The notes under the pieces: generated by a model
The model's input: the letters and a program-made list of their open reading frames with translations, nothing else
Database searches by the model: none
Told to the model about the DNA's origin: nothing
Position numbers and translations under genes: made by a program
NCBI GenBank assembly: GCA_900315925.1
Contig: ONAV01000001.1
Location: 1 to 64,000, forward strand
DNA length: 64,000 nucleotides
Direction: 5' to 3'
From: an uncultured Selenomonadales bacterium
GTDB taxonomy: Bacteria > Bacillota > Negativicutes > Acidaminococcales > Acidaminococcaceae
Shown here: positions 36,585 to 47,000 of the stretch, in pieces
Numbering within the stretch: the first letter of the stretch is position 1
How the letters are laid out: each line of letters begins with the position of its first letter

Positions 36585-38438
36585 ATGAACGAGCTTCTGT
36601 CGCTGCTGAAAAATGCGGAGCAGCAGGACAGTATGAAAAAAGCGGAACGGTATGTTCTTGTGGCAGTTCTGGTGATTCTGATCGGTCTGGTGGCGCTGAT
36701 GATGTTCGATATCCGCCGCCTGCAGGGAACGGCCCGGGTGGTCAATTATGCCGGGATTATGCGGGGCGGAACCCAACGGTTTGTAAAGCTGGAGATGACC
36801 GGATTCACGAACCAGGTGCTGGAGGAACGGATCAACAAAATCGTGCTGGGGTTACGGGACGGCAGCAAAGAGCTGAACCTTATCCAGCTGGACGACGAAG
36901 AATACCAGAAACACCTTAACGACACGATTACCATCTGGAATGCCATCCGTGATAAAATTGCCGATTTCCGTATCGACCGCATGGATAACAGGGAAGAACT
37001 GCTCTTTTTAAGCGAAGACCACTTCGTGACAGCGGATAAGACCGTGGCACTGGCGGAGGAGTATTCGCAACGGCTGGCCAGCCGTATCGAAAAACTGGAA
37101 TACGGTATATACGCCTGTTTCGTTGTCATCGCGATTATGTTTTTGCGGCAGCTGATGCATATTATCTACGTGATCGGAAGTCGTAAGGACTTTCGGGAAT
37201 GGGATACTGTCTGCGGACTGTACAAGAGGGATTACTTTTTTGAGCATGCGGACAATGTGCTGAAAGAAAAGGATAACAGTCCCTATTCGGTGCTTTGTAT
37301 CTATGTGGAGCATCTTAAGGTGATGAACGAGCGGTACGGTGTCCAGAAATGTAATACCATGCTGCAGGAACTGGTGGACCTGCTGCACAAGTATATTCCC
37401 GAGTGCATCGTGCACGGCCGTCTGTCAGAGGACACTTTTGCGTTTCTGATTAAAAAGCAGCCGGACGACGGCTGGCTGAACCGGATGCAGGAGGCTGTCG
37501 AGCAGGATTTCTGGTATCCGGTCAGCGTAAAGTACGGCGTATATGACGAAATTGCCAGGGATCTTTCCATGTCCACCACCTGCGACCGGATCATGATGTC
37601 AGTGGAAAGCATCAAAAACCTGTACGGTTCCAACCTGGTACATTATGATGAGACCGTGATAGAGCAGGCCCGCAAACAGCATTTTATTCTGGAGAACATG
37701 GAAGCGGCGCTGACCGGGCACCAGTTTAAACCGTATTTCCAGCCTAAGCATTCGCTCCACACGGACCGGACGGGAGGCGCGGAGGTACTGGTGCGGTGGA
37801 TCCATCCCCAGCAGGGCTTTATGAATCCGGGCGAATTCATCCCGCTGTTTGAAGAAAACGGCTTTATAGCCCGCATGGACTTTTATATCTGGGAGGAAGC
37901 CTGCAAAGCCTTACGGAAGTGGAAAGACAGGGACTGGCCGGTGGTTCCTCTTTCCGTGAACATGTCCCGGAAAGATTTTGACGTGCCGGACGTTGTGGCG
38001 AAGCTTGTGTCATTGGTGGATACATACGGACTGGAACACGACCTGCTGCACATCGAGGTAACCGAGTCCACGATTTCCGGAGACCCGGCCAGGCTGGCAA
38101 GTATCGTGCGGGAACTTCATGAAGCCGGTTTTGTGATAGAACTGGACGACTTTGGAAGCGGCTATTCCTCCATCGCGACGCTGAATGAACTGACGCTGGA
38201 TGTGCTGAAACTGGACATGAGCCTGGTGCGTAAGGACGACCCGAAGGTTGAAAACAGCGCGCTGAAGTTTGCGGTGATGATGGGCAAGATGCTGAACCTG
38301 AAACTGGTGGCGGAAGGAGTGGAAACCGCGGAACAGGTAGAACGGCTGCGGGATATGGGCTGCGACTATATTCAGGGCTTTTATTATTCCCGTCCGCTGC
38401 CACAGGCGGATTTTGAAGCCTATCTGCAGAAGGAGTAA
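36585..38438 (+). CDS. Membrane EAL protein with PilJ-type N-terminal sensor and degenerate GGDEF
   Basis: 617 residues from ATG 36585; GAGGGGG at 36569-36575 supports this start over an in-frame TTG at 36567. Helix 1 (about 22-41) and helix 2 (about 174-195) enclose a helical extracytoplasmic domain whose opening, NYAGIMRGGTQRFVKLEM, resembles the type IV pili methyl-accepting/NarX-like four-helix sensor. A GGDEF fold (about 210-360) carries SEDTF instead of the signature and should be inactive. The EAL domain (about 372-612) has the variant EVLVRW, which keeps the Mg-binding Glu, plus SVNMSR, EVTES, DDFGSGYSS, LKLD, EGVET and QGFYY. Expected role: signal-controlled cyclic di-GMP degradation. 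A strong terminator follows. Confidence 0.9.
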   Translation: MNELLSLLKNAEQQDSMKKAERYVLVAVLVILIGLVALMMFDIRRLQGTARVVNYAGIMRGGTQRFVKLEMTGFTNQVLEERINKIVLGLRDGSKELNLIQLDDEEYQKHLNDTITIWNAIRDKIADFRIDRMDNREELLFLSEDHFVTADKTVALAEEYSQRLASRIEKLEYGIYACFVVIAIMFLRQLMHIIYVIGSRKDFREWDTVCGLYKRDYFFEHADNVLKEKDNSPYSVLCIYVEHLKVMNERYGVQKCNTMLQELVDLLHKYIPECIVHGRLSEDTFAFLIKKQPDDGWLNRMQEAVEQDFWYPVSVKYGVYDEIARDLSMSTTCDRIMMSVESIKNLYGSNLVHYDETVIEQARKQHFILENMEAALTGHQFKPYFQPKHSLHTDRTGGAEVLVRWIHPQQGFMNPGEFIPLFEENGFIARMDFYIWEEACKALRKWKDRDWPVVPLSVNMSRKDFDVPDVVAKLVSLVDTYGLEHDLLHIEVTESTISGDPARLASIVRELHEAGFVIELDDFGSGYSSIATLNELTLDVLKLDMSLVRKDDPKVENSALKFAVMMGKMLNLKLVAEGVETAEQVERLRDMGCDYIQGFYYSRPLPQADFEAYLQKE

Positions 38439-38460
38439 GAGTTACGGTAAAATCGCTGTG

Positions 38461-38479
38461 ACACAGTTCATGACTGTGT
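38461..38479 (+). other. Small perfect hairpin downstream of the fifth EAL gene
   Basis: ACACAGT (38461-38467) pairs with ACTGTGT (38473-38479). It precedes the main terminator and may be a regulatory or processing hairpin. Confidence 0.4.
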
Positions 38480-38496
38480 AGCTAAACAAAAAACAA

Positions 38497-38548
38497 CGGG
38501 GTTACAGACTGATAACAAACAGTCTGCAACCCCGCTTCTTTTTTTTTA
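38497..38548 (+). terminator. Terminator between the EAL array and the dehydrogenase
   Basis: A 14-bp stem with one mismatch (38497-38510 with 38521-38534, CGGGGTT against AACCCCG at the base) and a long T run (38537-38547). It lies between converging genes. Confidence 0.88.
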
Positions 38549-38585
38549 CAACGAAAGGGTGATACGAATAGATATGACGGACGTT

Positions 38586-39803
38586 TTAGAAATCAACTTC
38601 CGTATCGTAGTAGCAGCACTTCAGCAGCTTCACCATTTCTTCCTGGCCGGGCTGGCGCGGATTGGAACCGGTGCAGGCGTCCAGGATGGCATCGGCGGCG
38701 ATGCGTTCCACTCTTTCCAGGAACACTTCTTCCGGCACAAAGCCTTTGTCTTCCGGCAGGCCCTTCGGTCCGTAATGATTGATGCTGTGGGGGATGTTCA
38801 GGTCGTCGTTCATCTTCCGCAGGTAGGCGATCAGCAGATCGACTTTTTCTTCGTCGCTCTTTCCGCCCAGGTGCATGTAGTCCGCAATGACGCCGTACCG
38901 TTTCAGGGCGGCCGGGTCTTTGGAGTTAAATTTGATTACTTTCGGCAGATACATGGCGTTGGCCGCGCCGTGGATGATGTGGGCGCCGTAGTCCGCAAAG
39001 GCCGCGCCGGTCTTGTGGGCCATGGAGTGAACGATACCCAGCAGCGCGTTGGAGAAAGCCATGCCGGCCAGGCACTGGGCGTCGTGCATGATGTCCCGGG
39101 CTTCCATATCGCCGTTGTAGGATTTCACCAGGTTCGCCTGGATCAGTTCGATGGCGTGGATGGCCAGCGCGTCCGCATAGGCGCTGTGGGCCGTGGAAAC
39201 ATAGGCTTCGATGGCGTGGGTCATGGCGTCCATACCGGTATGGGCCGTCAGCTTCTGGGGCATGGTGTGCACCAGGTCCGGATCTACGATGGCGATGTCC
39301 GGCGTAATTTCAAAATCGGCGATGGGGTATTTGATACCCTTCTGGTAATCGGTGATGATGGAGAACGCCGTAACTTCCGTGGCGGTGCCGCTGGTGGAAG
39401 AGATGGCACAGAAGTGCGCTTTCGTACGCAGTTTGGGCAGGCCGAACACCTTGCACATATCGGCGAAAGTGGTTTCGGGATATTCGTATTTGATCCACAT
39501 GGCCTTGGCTGCGTCGATGGGGCTGCCGCCGCCCATGGCTACGATCCAGTCAGGCTGGAATTCCTGCATGACGGCCGCGCCGTTCATAACGGTTTCCACG
39601 GACGGATCGCTTTCAATCCCTTCGATTACTTTGGTTTCCATGCCGGCTTCCTTCAGATAAGCCAGCGCCCGGTCCAGAAAGCCGCCGCGTTTCATGCTGC
39701 CGCCGCCTACACAGACGATGGCCCGTTTGCCTTTCAGCGTTTTCAGTGTTTCCAGCGCGCCCTTCCCATGGTACAGGTCGCGGGGTAACGTAAATCTTGA
39801 CAT
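38586..39803 (-). CDS. Iron-containing (type III) alcohol dehydrogenase
   Basis: 405 residues from the ATG at 39803, chosen because a strong AAGGAGGT lies 9 nt upstream; the frame stays open further but without a ribosome site. NAD(P)-binding motif GGGSPIDAAK (91-100), substrate-domain motif STSGTATEVTAFSIITD (136-152), and metal ligands expected at Asp192 and His196 (TGMDAMTHAIEAY), His263 (HSMAHK) and His278 (IIHGAANA). The sequence resembles the dehydrogenase half of AdhE more than FucO, but stands alone without the aldehyde dehydrogenase half. It would reduce aldehydes to alcohols during fermentation (or the reverse). It converges with the EAL array and is divergent from the partner-switch operon. 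The exact substrate is not readable. Confidence 0.93.
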   Translation of the reverse strand: MSRFTLPRDLYHGKGALETLKTLKGKRAIVCVGGGSMKRGGFLDRALAYLKEAGMETKVIEGIESDPSVETVMNGAAVMQEFQPDWIVAMGGGSPIDAAKAMWIKYEYPETTFADMCKVFGLPKLRTKAHFCAISSTSGTATEVTAFSIITDYQKGIKYPIADFEITPDIAIVDPDLVHTMPQKLTAHTGMDAMTHAIEAYVSTAHSAYADALAIHAIELIQANLVKSYNGDMEARDIMHDAQCLAGMAFSNALLGIVHSMAHKTGAAFADYGAHIIHGAANAMYLPKVIKFNSKDPAALKRYGVIADYMHLGGKSDEEKVDLLIAYLRKMNDDLNIPHSINHYGPKGLPEDKGFVPEEVFLERVERIAADAILDACTGSNPRQPGQEEMVKLLKCCYYDTEVDF

Positions 39804-40131
39804 GATAAAGACCTCCTTTTTTAAAAAACACGTAATGGTTTTCAACATATATCAATTGATAATAAGTACTGATTATGTTGCATATTATATTATATATTAA
39901 AAACCCCGTTTTGAAAAGGCGCGACGTCCGGCAATACGGTAAACTTTATGTGAAAAACTGTAATCACAGACTGCAACAGCCGGAGCTGCGGCAGCCGGTT
40001 TCAGTCTGACGCAGGCGCCTGGGCTGCCGGAGATAAACAGGCAAAAAAGAATGTGCGAAACGGAAAATCTATGCTATAATAATGAAGCTAATTGATGACA
40101 ACACAGGACCCGTTCAGGGCGGAGGTGTAAC
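39804..40131. other. Divergent intergenic region
   Basis: 328 nt without a gene. The first 100 nt are very AT-rich (39838-39900) and probably hold the dehydrogenase promoter on the minus strand, although no clear -35/-10 pair can be fixed. The right end holds the promoter of the partner-switch operon. No riboswitch was recognised. Confidence 0.5.
40072..40080 (+). promoter_or_regulatory. Extended -10 promoter of the partner-switch/NRPS operon
   Basis: TGC directly followed by TATAAT (40072-40080), about 50 nt before the start. The -35 region (TGTGCG) is poor, so recognition would rely on the extended -10. Confidence 0.55.
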
Positions 40132-42309
40132 TTGAAACTGGATATCAGACGGAAAGTTTTGTTACTGGTGCTTTCCGGCAGTCTGCTGACCTTTTTGCTG
40201 ATCAATGTTTTTCTGTATTTCGGCTTATACCGTATCAGGGAAACGGTGGAGACGAAAAATGAAGAACTGGGCGAGGAGACGGCTGAATATACGGAACAGC
40301 TGGTAGAAGCGCAGATAAAAAAACGCATGGGGGAAATTACCCGGCTTCGGGCGCAGTATGTGGATGGCGGGTTGACGTCGACCGCTGCAGACGTAAAATA
40401 TATAGCGGATGTCATGAATGCCCTTCTGAAGGGCGACGTTCAATCCGCCGGCCATCCTGTTCCCAATGCCTTATATGCCGACGTTCCTGCCGGCCGGCCT
40501 TTTATTCATTACAGTCCGGATCTTGCCAGGCAGGGCGTTTCGCCGGCTTTACAGCGTGAGATCAGGCTGACTTCGGGCTTCATTGGTTCCCTGCTGGGTA
40601 TGAGCGCTTGCAGTGACTTTTATCAGGCCGTGTATCTGGGGTCAAAAAGCGGATATACGATCATGGTGCAGCAGAGGGAGGAGAAGGAAACGCTCTCTGC
40701 TTTGTGTAAGGAACCGATCCGTCACACCTACGACCCCAGGAAACGGGACTGGTATAAACTGGGGAAAGATGCTTCCAAGCCTGTGTTTACGGATCCGTAT
40801 ATTAACCCGGTGACAGGAGAACCCTGTGTTTCCTGTGTCGTTCCCTATTATGATACAGAAGGATTTGCCGGAGTAGCCGGTATTGACTGCAGCGTCCAGG
40901 ACCTTTATGAACAGATCATGGAGACTGCGATCAGCAGTACGGAGCGGTCTTTTGTACTGGGGAACAAAGGGGAAATTATTATTTCTTCCAAAGAGAAAGG
41001 GCTTCTGTCCGTTTCTCTTGACTCAAAGGACCTGCGAAAATCGGCAGAGAGCAGTATTGCCCGTGAAGCTGCAAACATGGTGGCGGGGAAAACGGATATG
41101 AAGTCGGTTACGATTGACGGGAAAGAGTATTATCTGGCCTACGCCCCCATCAAGTCATTGGGCTGGAGCTTTGGTACCTTAATTGCGAAAGATGAAACGC
41201 TGTCACCTGCCATGGATGCAAAAAATGAAGTACGTGACTGGATGAGTGATTTCAGACGCACGATGCGTGGTCAGATAACCGGGTATGGGGTGATGCTGGC
41301 TGCCGCTATGGCGTTGCTGCTGATCGGTTTAATCGGTTTCGGCACACGGTCGGCCAAACGGTTTGTAAAGCCGATTCTGGAACTGGAGGACGGGGTGAAG
41401 CAGATCGCCCGGGGGAATCTGGATAAAAAACTGTCCATTGAGACCGGTGATGAGATAGAGCACCTTGCGGACAGCGTGAACAACATGGCCGCGGAGTTAA
41501 AAACCTATATTGCGGATCTTTCCAAAGTCACAGCGGAAAACGAACGCATCGCCACCGAGCTGTCAGTGGCCCGGAATATCCAGGAGGGGATGCTGCCAAA
41601 GACATTTCCCGCTTTTCCGGATATAAAGGAATTTGATATTTACGCCTCCATGCATGCGGCGAAAGAAGTAGGCGGGGACTTTTACGATTTCTATCTGGTG
41701 GATGAAGACCATCTGGCCGTGACCATCGGGGATGTGTCCGGCAAAGGGGTGCCTGCTGCGCTGTTCATGGTCGTTGCCAAGACCGTGCTGCAAAACAACA
41801 TGCTTCTTTTGAAAAAAGCGGAGGCGCTGGGCGAAGTGATGGCCCGGGCCAACGACCGGCTCTGCCGGGATAACGAAGAAGATATGTTTGTAACCGTGTT
41901 CATGGGGTTGCTGAATATCCGGAGCGGTGAGTTCTGCTATGTGAATGCGGGACATAACCGTCCGCTGCTGCGTTGCGGCACAGACGGATTTGCCTGGCTG
42001 CCCAAGGCGGACACCTGTATGATAGGCATAATGGAAGGCCTGGAGTTCCCGGTCCGGAAGCTGCAGCTGAACCCGGGTGACTGCCTGTTCTTATATACCG
42101 ACGGCGTGACGGAAGCCATGGATCCGGGGGGCAACCTGTTTACAGAGGGAAAACTGAAAGACCTGCTGGGGACGGTCCCCGGGGAGATGGAGACAAGAGA
42201 CATCCTGGCCCTGGTTTCCCAGGCGGTGAAAGACCATGCGGGAGAAGCGGAACAGTCTGACGACGTGACCATGCTGGGACTTTTATACAAGGGACAGGAA
42301 AAACAATGA
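40132..42309 (+). CDS. Membrane SpoIIE/RsbU-type PP2C phosphatase with dCache sensor (amino-acid motif)
   Basis: 725 residues, TTG start with GGAGGTG 5 nt upstream. Helix 1 (8-28), extracytoplasmic dCache domain (about 40-370), helix 2 (384-404), HAMP (about 405-460), coiled linker and a PP2C/SpoIIE domain (about 490-720). The phosphatase metal-site Asp motifs are present: GGDFYDF, GDVSGKG, YTDGVTEA and QSDDVTML. In the sensor, Tyr200, Arg205, Trp207, Tyr208 and Asp252 reproduce the order and almost exact spacing of the dCache_1 amino-acid motif described for PctA (Y121, R126, W128, Y129, D173, from memory). It should dephosphorylate a Ser-phosphorylated STAS protein when a periplasmic amino acid is bound. 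First gene of the island; a second phosphatase ends it. Confidence 0.92.
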   Translation: MKLDIRRKVLLLVLSGSLLTFLLINVFLYFGLYRIRETVETKNEELGEETAEYTEQLVEAQIKKRMGEITRLRAQYVDGGLTSTAADVKYIADVMNALLKGDVQSAGHPVPNALYADVPAGRPFIHYSPDLARQGVSPALQREIRLTSGFIGSLLGMSACSDFYQAVYLGSKSGYTIMVQQREEKETLSALCKEPIRHTYDPRKRDWYKLGKDASKPVFTDPYINPVTGEPCVSCVVPYYDTEGFAGVAGIDCSVQDLYEQIMETAISSTERSFVLGNKGEIIISSKEKGLLSVSLDSKDLRKSAESSIAREAANMVAGKTDMKSVTIDGKEYYLAYAPIKSLGWSFGTLIAKDETLSPAMDAKNEVRDWMSDFRRTMRGQITGYGVMLAAAMALLLIGLIGFGTRSAKRFVKPILELEDGVKQIARGNLDKKLSIETGDEIEHLADSVNNMAAELKTYIADLSKVTAENERIATELSVARNIQEGMLPKTFPAFPDIKEFDIYASMHAAKEVGGDFYDFYLVDEDHLAVTIGDVSGKGVPAALFMVVAKTVLQNNMLLLKKAEALGEVMARANDRLCRDNEEDMFVTVFMGLLNIRSGEFCYVNAGHNRPLLRCGTDGFAWLPKADTCMIGIMEGLEFPVRKLQLNPGDCLFLYTDGVTEAMDPGGNLFTEGKLKDLLGTVPGEMETRDILALVSQAVKDHAGEAEQSDDVTMLGLLYKGQEKQ

Positions 42310-42335
42310 ATCCGGATGCAAGTGTTTGAAAAATA

Positions 42336-42344
42336 TGCTAAAAT
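42336..42344 (+). promoter_or_regulatory. Possible internal extended -10 promoter before the STAS-condensation gene
   Basis: TGC followed by TAAAAT (42336-42344) in the 115-nt gap, about 80 nt before the next start. It could give the biosynthetic genes their own transcription. No good -35. Confidence 0.4.
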
Positions 42345-42424
42345 ATTATGATAGGCTTTATAAAAGAGATATGTATGCAACACCCGGTCAGACCGGGCGA
42401 CTAAAAATGAGGGGATGAATTTAA

Positions 42425-44014
42425 ATGGCATTGACAATAACTTCCGTTACGGAAGGAACTACTGTTACACTCACGATTGTCGGCAGGTTCAGCGCGCTGG
42501 AAACGCCTGAGTTTGACGCTGCGTTTACCGAAAAGACGCAGGGGATGAAACAGGCGCTGCTGGATTTTTCCAATGTGGAATACATTGCGTCGGCAGGCTT
42601 GCGCGCCCTGTTCCGGGCGAATAAAAATATGGTCCGGCAGGGCGGCGAAATGAAGCTGCTGTATCCCTCCGAGGAAGTGGCGGAGGTGTTGCAGGCTACC
42701 CGGTTTGACAACCTGATAAAAATCGTCTGGCGGGAGGCGGAAGATAACTTTTCCCGGTTGTATCCCCTCCGTCCCATCCAGCGTTGGCTGGTGGACACCC
42801 ATTTTATGAAAGCAAAGTCCACCATGATGAATACAGGCGCCCTGGTCCGGCTGGATCCAGCTGTTGATATGGAGAGACTGGCGGCGGCTTTAAATGATGT
42901 GCTTGCGTCGTATGATATTTTCCGCTGCCGTCTGATGATCCACCCGGAAACGGGGGATATCTGCCAGCGTTTTGACGGCGATATTACCAAGGTTGTGGTG
43001 GAGACCCTCTCGGACGAGGCTTTTGCACAGCGGAAGAAGGAAATCAAGCTGCCCTATGACCTGATCGACCACCCGCTGTACCGGATCTACCTGATGGTCA
43101 CTGCTACGGAAAAGTATATCTATGCGGATTTTTATCACGCCATTATGGACGGTACTTCGATTGCCCTGCTGTTCTACCGGGAAGTGGATAAACGGTACGT
43201 GCATCCCGAGCGGGGCGGCAAGGCCGGGCGTCAGTCTGCCAGTTATGCCGAATATATCCGGGAGGATGCGAATATTCCCCAGGCGGAACTGCAGGCGGGA
43301 CATGACTACTGGACCCAAATGCTGGCGGGTTTTGACGAGGACCGGCATCTGCCTCCTGCGGATATAGACGGGGCAAGCGATACGCCGGATCACGAAGTAG
43401 AGATTCCGTTCCCTGTGATCGAAAAGGACCTTTTTAAAGGCCGGGAGTTTACTGAGAATACATTTTTCATGGGGGCGTCACTGCTGGCCCTGGCCAAATC
43501 TGCGGGAAGCCGGGAAGCCATTATGAGCTGGGTACATACCGGCCGGGTGACGATGGCGGAAAAGCGCCTCATGGGCCTGATGCTGGATCAGTTCCCCATC
43601 CGTTGGGATTTTAACGAAGATATTACGGCAGACGCGTTCCTTCGGGGGCTGGAAGCCAGGGTAAACGAAAGCATGCAGTACCGCAAAAGCCTGGACAAGG
43701 TTTACCTGAACGGGATGGAAGATGAGTGCGCAACCTTTATTCTGCAAAAAGGAATGATGGGGCGCAAGGGCATCGTAAAAATAGGCGGCACGGAAGGCGT
43801 TATGGTGGATATGCCTGCCAATGAGATTTCGGCGGCGGAAAATACGCTGGACATTGAAGTAAACGCACATGATGACGGTACATTCTCCCTGGTGCTGGAT
43901 TATGACAACAACCGGTACAGCAAGGCAGCCATACAGCGGTTTGCAACGATTATGAAAGAGATGGTCGTCGCCCTGCAGGATGGGGGCTGTGTGGTAACGG
44001 AACTGCTGAAATAA
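42425..44014 (+). CDS. STAS domain fused to an NRPS-type condensation domain
   Basis: 529 residues. Residues 1 to about 98 form a STAS (anti-sigma-antagonist) domain: LTIVGRFSALETPEF, then LLDFSNVEYIASAGLRALF, with Ser56 in the position phosphorylated in SpoIIAA/RsbV. From about 110 to the end the protein is a full two-lobed condensation/acyltransferase fold starting YPLRPIQRWLVDTHF; the active-site motif HHxxxDG appears as YHAIMDG (237-243), keeping the catalytic second His238 and Asp242. The likely reading is a condensation enzyme whose activity or partner is set by phosphorylation of its own STAS domain through the RsbW-like kinase and SpoIIE phosphatases in the same island. A stand-alone alcohol-acyltransferase role is an alternative. 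The 47-nt gap to the NRPS gene suggests one operon. I know of no characterised protein with this architecture. Confidence 0.85.
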   Translation: MALTITSVTEGTTVTLTIVGRFSALETPEFDAAFTEKTQGMKQALLDFSNVEYIASAGLRALFRANKNMVRQGGEMKLLYPSEEVAEVLQATRFDNLIKIVWREAEDNFSRLYPLRPIQRWLVDTHFMKAKSTMMNTGALVRLDPAVDMERLAAALNDVLASYDIFRCRLMIHPETGDICQRFDGDITKVVVETLSDEAFAQRKKEIKLPYDLIDHPLYRIYLMVTATEKYIYADFYHAIMDGTSIALLFYREVDKRYVHPERGGKAGRQSASYAEYIREDANIPQAELQAGHDYWTQMLAGFDEDRHLPPADIDGASDTPDHEVEIPFPVIEKDLFKGREFTENTFFMGASLLALAKSAGSREAIMSWVHTGRVTMAEKRLMGLMLDQFPIRWDFNEDITADAFLRGLEARVNESMQYRKSLDKVYLNGMEDECATFILQKGMMGRKGIVKIGGTEGVMVDMPANEISAAENTLDIEVNAHDDGTFSLVLDYDNNRYSKAAIQRFATIMKEMVVALQDGGCVVTELLK

Positions 44015-44061
44015 GCAGGCTTTCCGGCATGGGTAATGAGATAAGAAAGGGTTTATAATAT

Positions 44062-47000
44062 ATGGATAAGCAGGAATGGTGTACTACACACTTCAGCTCG
44101 GAGCTGCCGGATTGTCTGCCTCTTCCCGAGTTGCGGGAAACAGAGGGCGGAACCTGGAGCCGGTTTTCGCTTCCCGTGGATACACGTCCGGAAGCGGCCG
44201 AACTGGCTGCAACGGTGTTATACCTGCTGGGCGTATACGGCGGACTGAACGAAGCCGGTCTTCTGGTGTGGAACGGGGACGGCTGTCAGCCGCTGCGGCA
44301 GGAATGGAAGCCGGATATGACGCCCGGCCGGCTGATGGAACAGGTCAAGAACCGGCTGCAGGAAGGCGGAGCCTTTTCCTGGGATGAAGGCGAAGCAACC
44401 GAAGTCCTGGGAGTGGAAGCAGGACGGCGTGTGGCCGTTTCCCTGACCGGGGAGGTTCCCCCGGCACAGTGTGAAGGGCTGGCACTGGCGTTTTGCCTTG
44501 CGCCTCAGGGGCTTGTCATTTCCTACGACAATTCGCTGTATACAGAGCCCTTTATCCGGGTGATGGCTCTTTCCTGGCGGGAAATCATCGTGAGTTTTTC
44601 CACCGCCGGAACGCTGGCCGACGTTTGTATTACGGCTGAAGAAACCAGGGGAGTTCTGGACCGTTTTAATGAGACGGTCCATGCCTATGATAAAACAGCT
44701 ACCATCATTGAGCAGTTCTGTGCCAGGGCTGCGGAATATCCGGACAACATGGCGGTGACTTACGAAGAGAAGGCTTACACCTATGCCCGGGTGCAGGATC
44801 TGGCATTCCGGCTGGCGGGCTATGTGTCCCGGCAGGGATTGGGCCGCGGGGATGTGGTGGCGGTATTCATCCCCCGTTCCGAATATATGGTGATCGCGTC
44901 CCTGGGCGTCATGCGGGCGGGATGCGCCTATGAACCCTTAGATCCGAACTATCCGGATGAACGCCTGTCCTTTATGGTGAAAGACGCCGGGGTCCGGCTT
45001 ATTATTGTTGCGGATGAACTGCTGCCGCGGCTGCAGAATTTTACGGAATTTAACGGAACGGTCCTGCGGGTGTCGGAGATTTCCTCCCTGCCGCTGCCGG
45101 ATGCCGCTGCGATGGCAGAGATACAAGCGCCGAAGCCGGACGATCTGTTTATGCTGATCTACACTTCCGGTACTACCGGCGTGCCCAAAGGGGTTCGCCT
45201 GTTACAGAAAAATATCATGGCCTATACAGCCTGGTACCGGCGTTATTTTGCGCCTACGGAGAAATATCGCGTAACCTGTTACAACAGCTATGGCTTTGAC
45301 GGATCCCTGGCGGATATGTATCCGGCCCTTACGGTAGGCGCCGGCATCGTCGTCATTCCCGAAGAGAAAAAGCTGGACCTGCCGGCTCTGGCGGAAATTA
45401 TAAATAAGCATCATGTTGTGGTGGCGGACCTGCCGGCCCAGGTAGGGCGCCAGTTTGCCCTGACCATGGACTGTCCGGAACTGAAATACATTGTAGTAGG
45501 CGGGGAAACGCTGGTACCCTTTAAGCCGGTGCATCCGTATATTATGGCCAATGAATACGGACCCACGGAAGCTACGGTTTCCATTACCTGTTACAATATG
45601 ACGAAATACGAGCCGGATATTCCCATCGGCACGCCCATGGATAATACGGCTGTTTATATGGTGGACAATTGCGGGCGGCGTGTGCCTCCCGGCGCCCTGG
45701 GAGAACTTTGGGTAGCAGGAATCCAGGTGGCAGGCGGGTATCTGAACCGACCGGAAAAGACAAAAGAAGCGTTTGTGCCCAATCCGTTTTCGCGGGAACG
45801 CGAGTATGAAACGGTCTATCGCACAGGAGACATGGCCCGTTACCGTCTGGACGGTAACATAGAGTTTATTGGCCGACGGGACGGCCTGGTGAAAATTCGC
45901 GGCTTCCGGGTGGAACTGGCAGAAGTGGAAGGTGTCGTACACGATTTCCCCGCCGTGAAAAATGCGGCGGTAGTGGCCTGCGACAATCCGGCAGGAGGGA
46001 AATTCATCGCGGCCTATGTAGTGGCAGATGAACCCATCGACCGGCAAGCCCTGGCGGCCTTTATCCGGGAACGGAAACCGCCCTACATGGTACCGGCGGC
46101 GATTATACAGTTGGATGCCATTCCCCGGAACCAGAACGGCAAACTGGACCGGCGGGCTCTGCCCAAACCGGAAGTCTACGTGACCGAAACGCCGTATGTA
46201 GCGCCCCGTAACGAAACAGAAGCAGCACTGGCCAGAGGCTTTGCCGTGGCCTTAGGTATCGAAAAAGCCAGCGCGGAAGAAGATTTCTTCGCGGCCGGGG
46301 GCGACAGCCTTAGTCTGGTACGGCTGTTAGCCGAATGCCGGGATCTGAAACTGAACTATCATCTGGTCTATGAAGGCAAGACGCCTATAGGTATTGCCAA
46401 CCTGCTGGCACAGCGGGAAGCGCAGGAGCAGAGCCGCGTAATCCACAGGGATACCCATTTCTTCGGCCCTCTGCAGGAGCTGCACTATGAGTGGGGCAAC
46501 GATCTGGAAGAAGGCTACGGCCTGCACTGCGACGCCCATGTATATCTGGCGCCAGAAACGGATATGGAACGCCTGGCGCTTGCCATCGAAACGACGCTGC
46601 TGGCACATCCCGCCGTGGATGCCCGGTTGACTGCCACTGCCGACGGAACCCTTCGCTGGCGGCCCGGCGACCTGCAAAATCTGAAACCGGCCGTCGAGAC
46701 GATCACCCGGCAGGAATACGAAGAATTAAAACCGCACCTGCGTCAGTCCATGAACCGTCCCGAGACCCGCATGTTCGTCATGCGTCTCTTTGCCATTACC
46801 GAAGCGGACGGAACTGTGGCGAAAGAATTTTATTTTGATTTCCTCCATCCCATCATCGACGGCGACTCCATCAACATCTTCCTGGAAGACGTGGATGCCG
46901 CCTATGGGGGTGAGGAGCCGGTGACGGAAGAATACAGCATCTTTGATTATTATGACCGGATCGAGGATACCCTGGAAACGCCGGCGTACCAAAAGGAACA

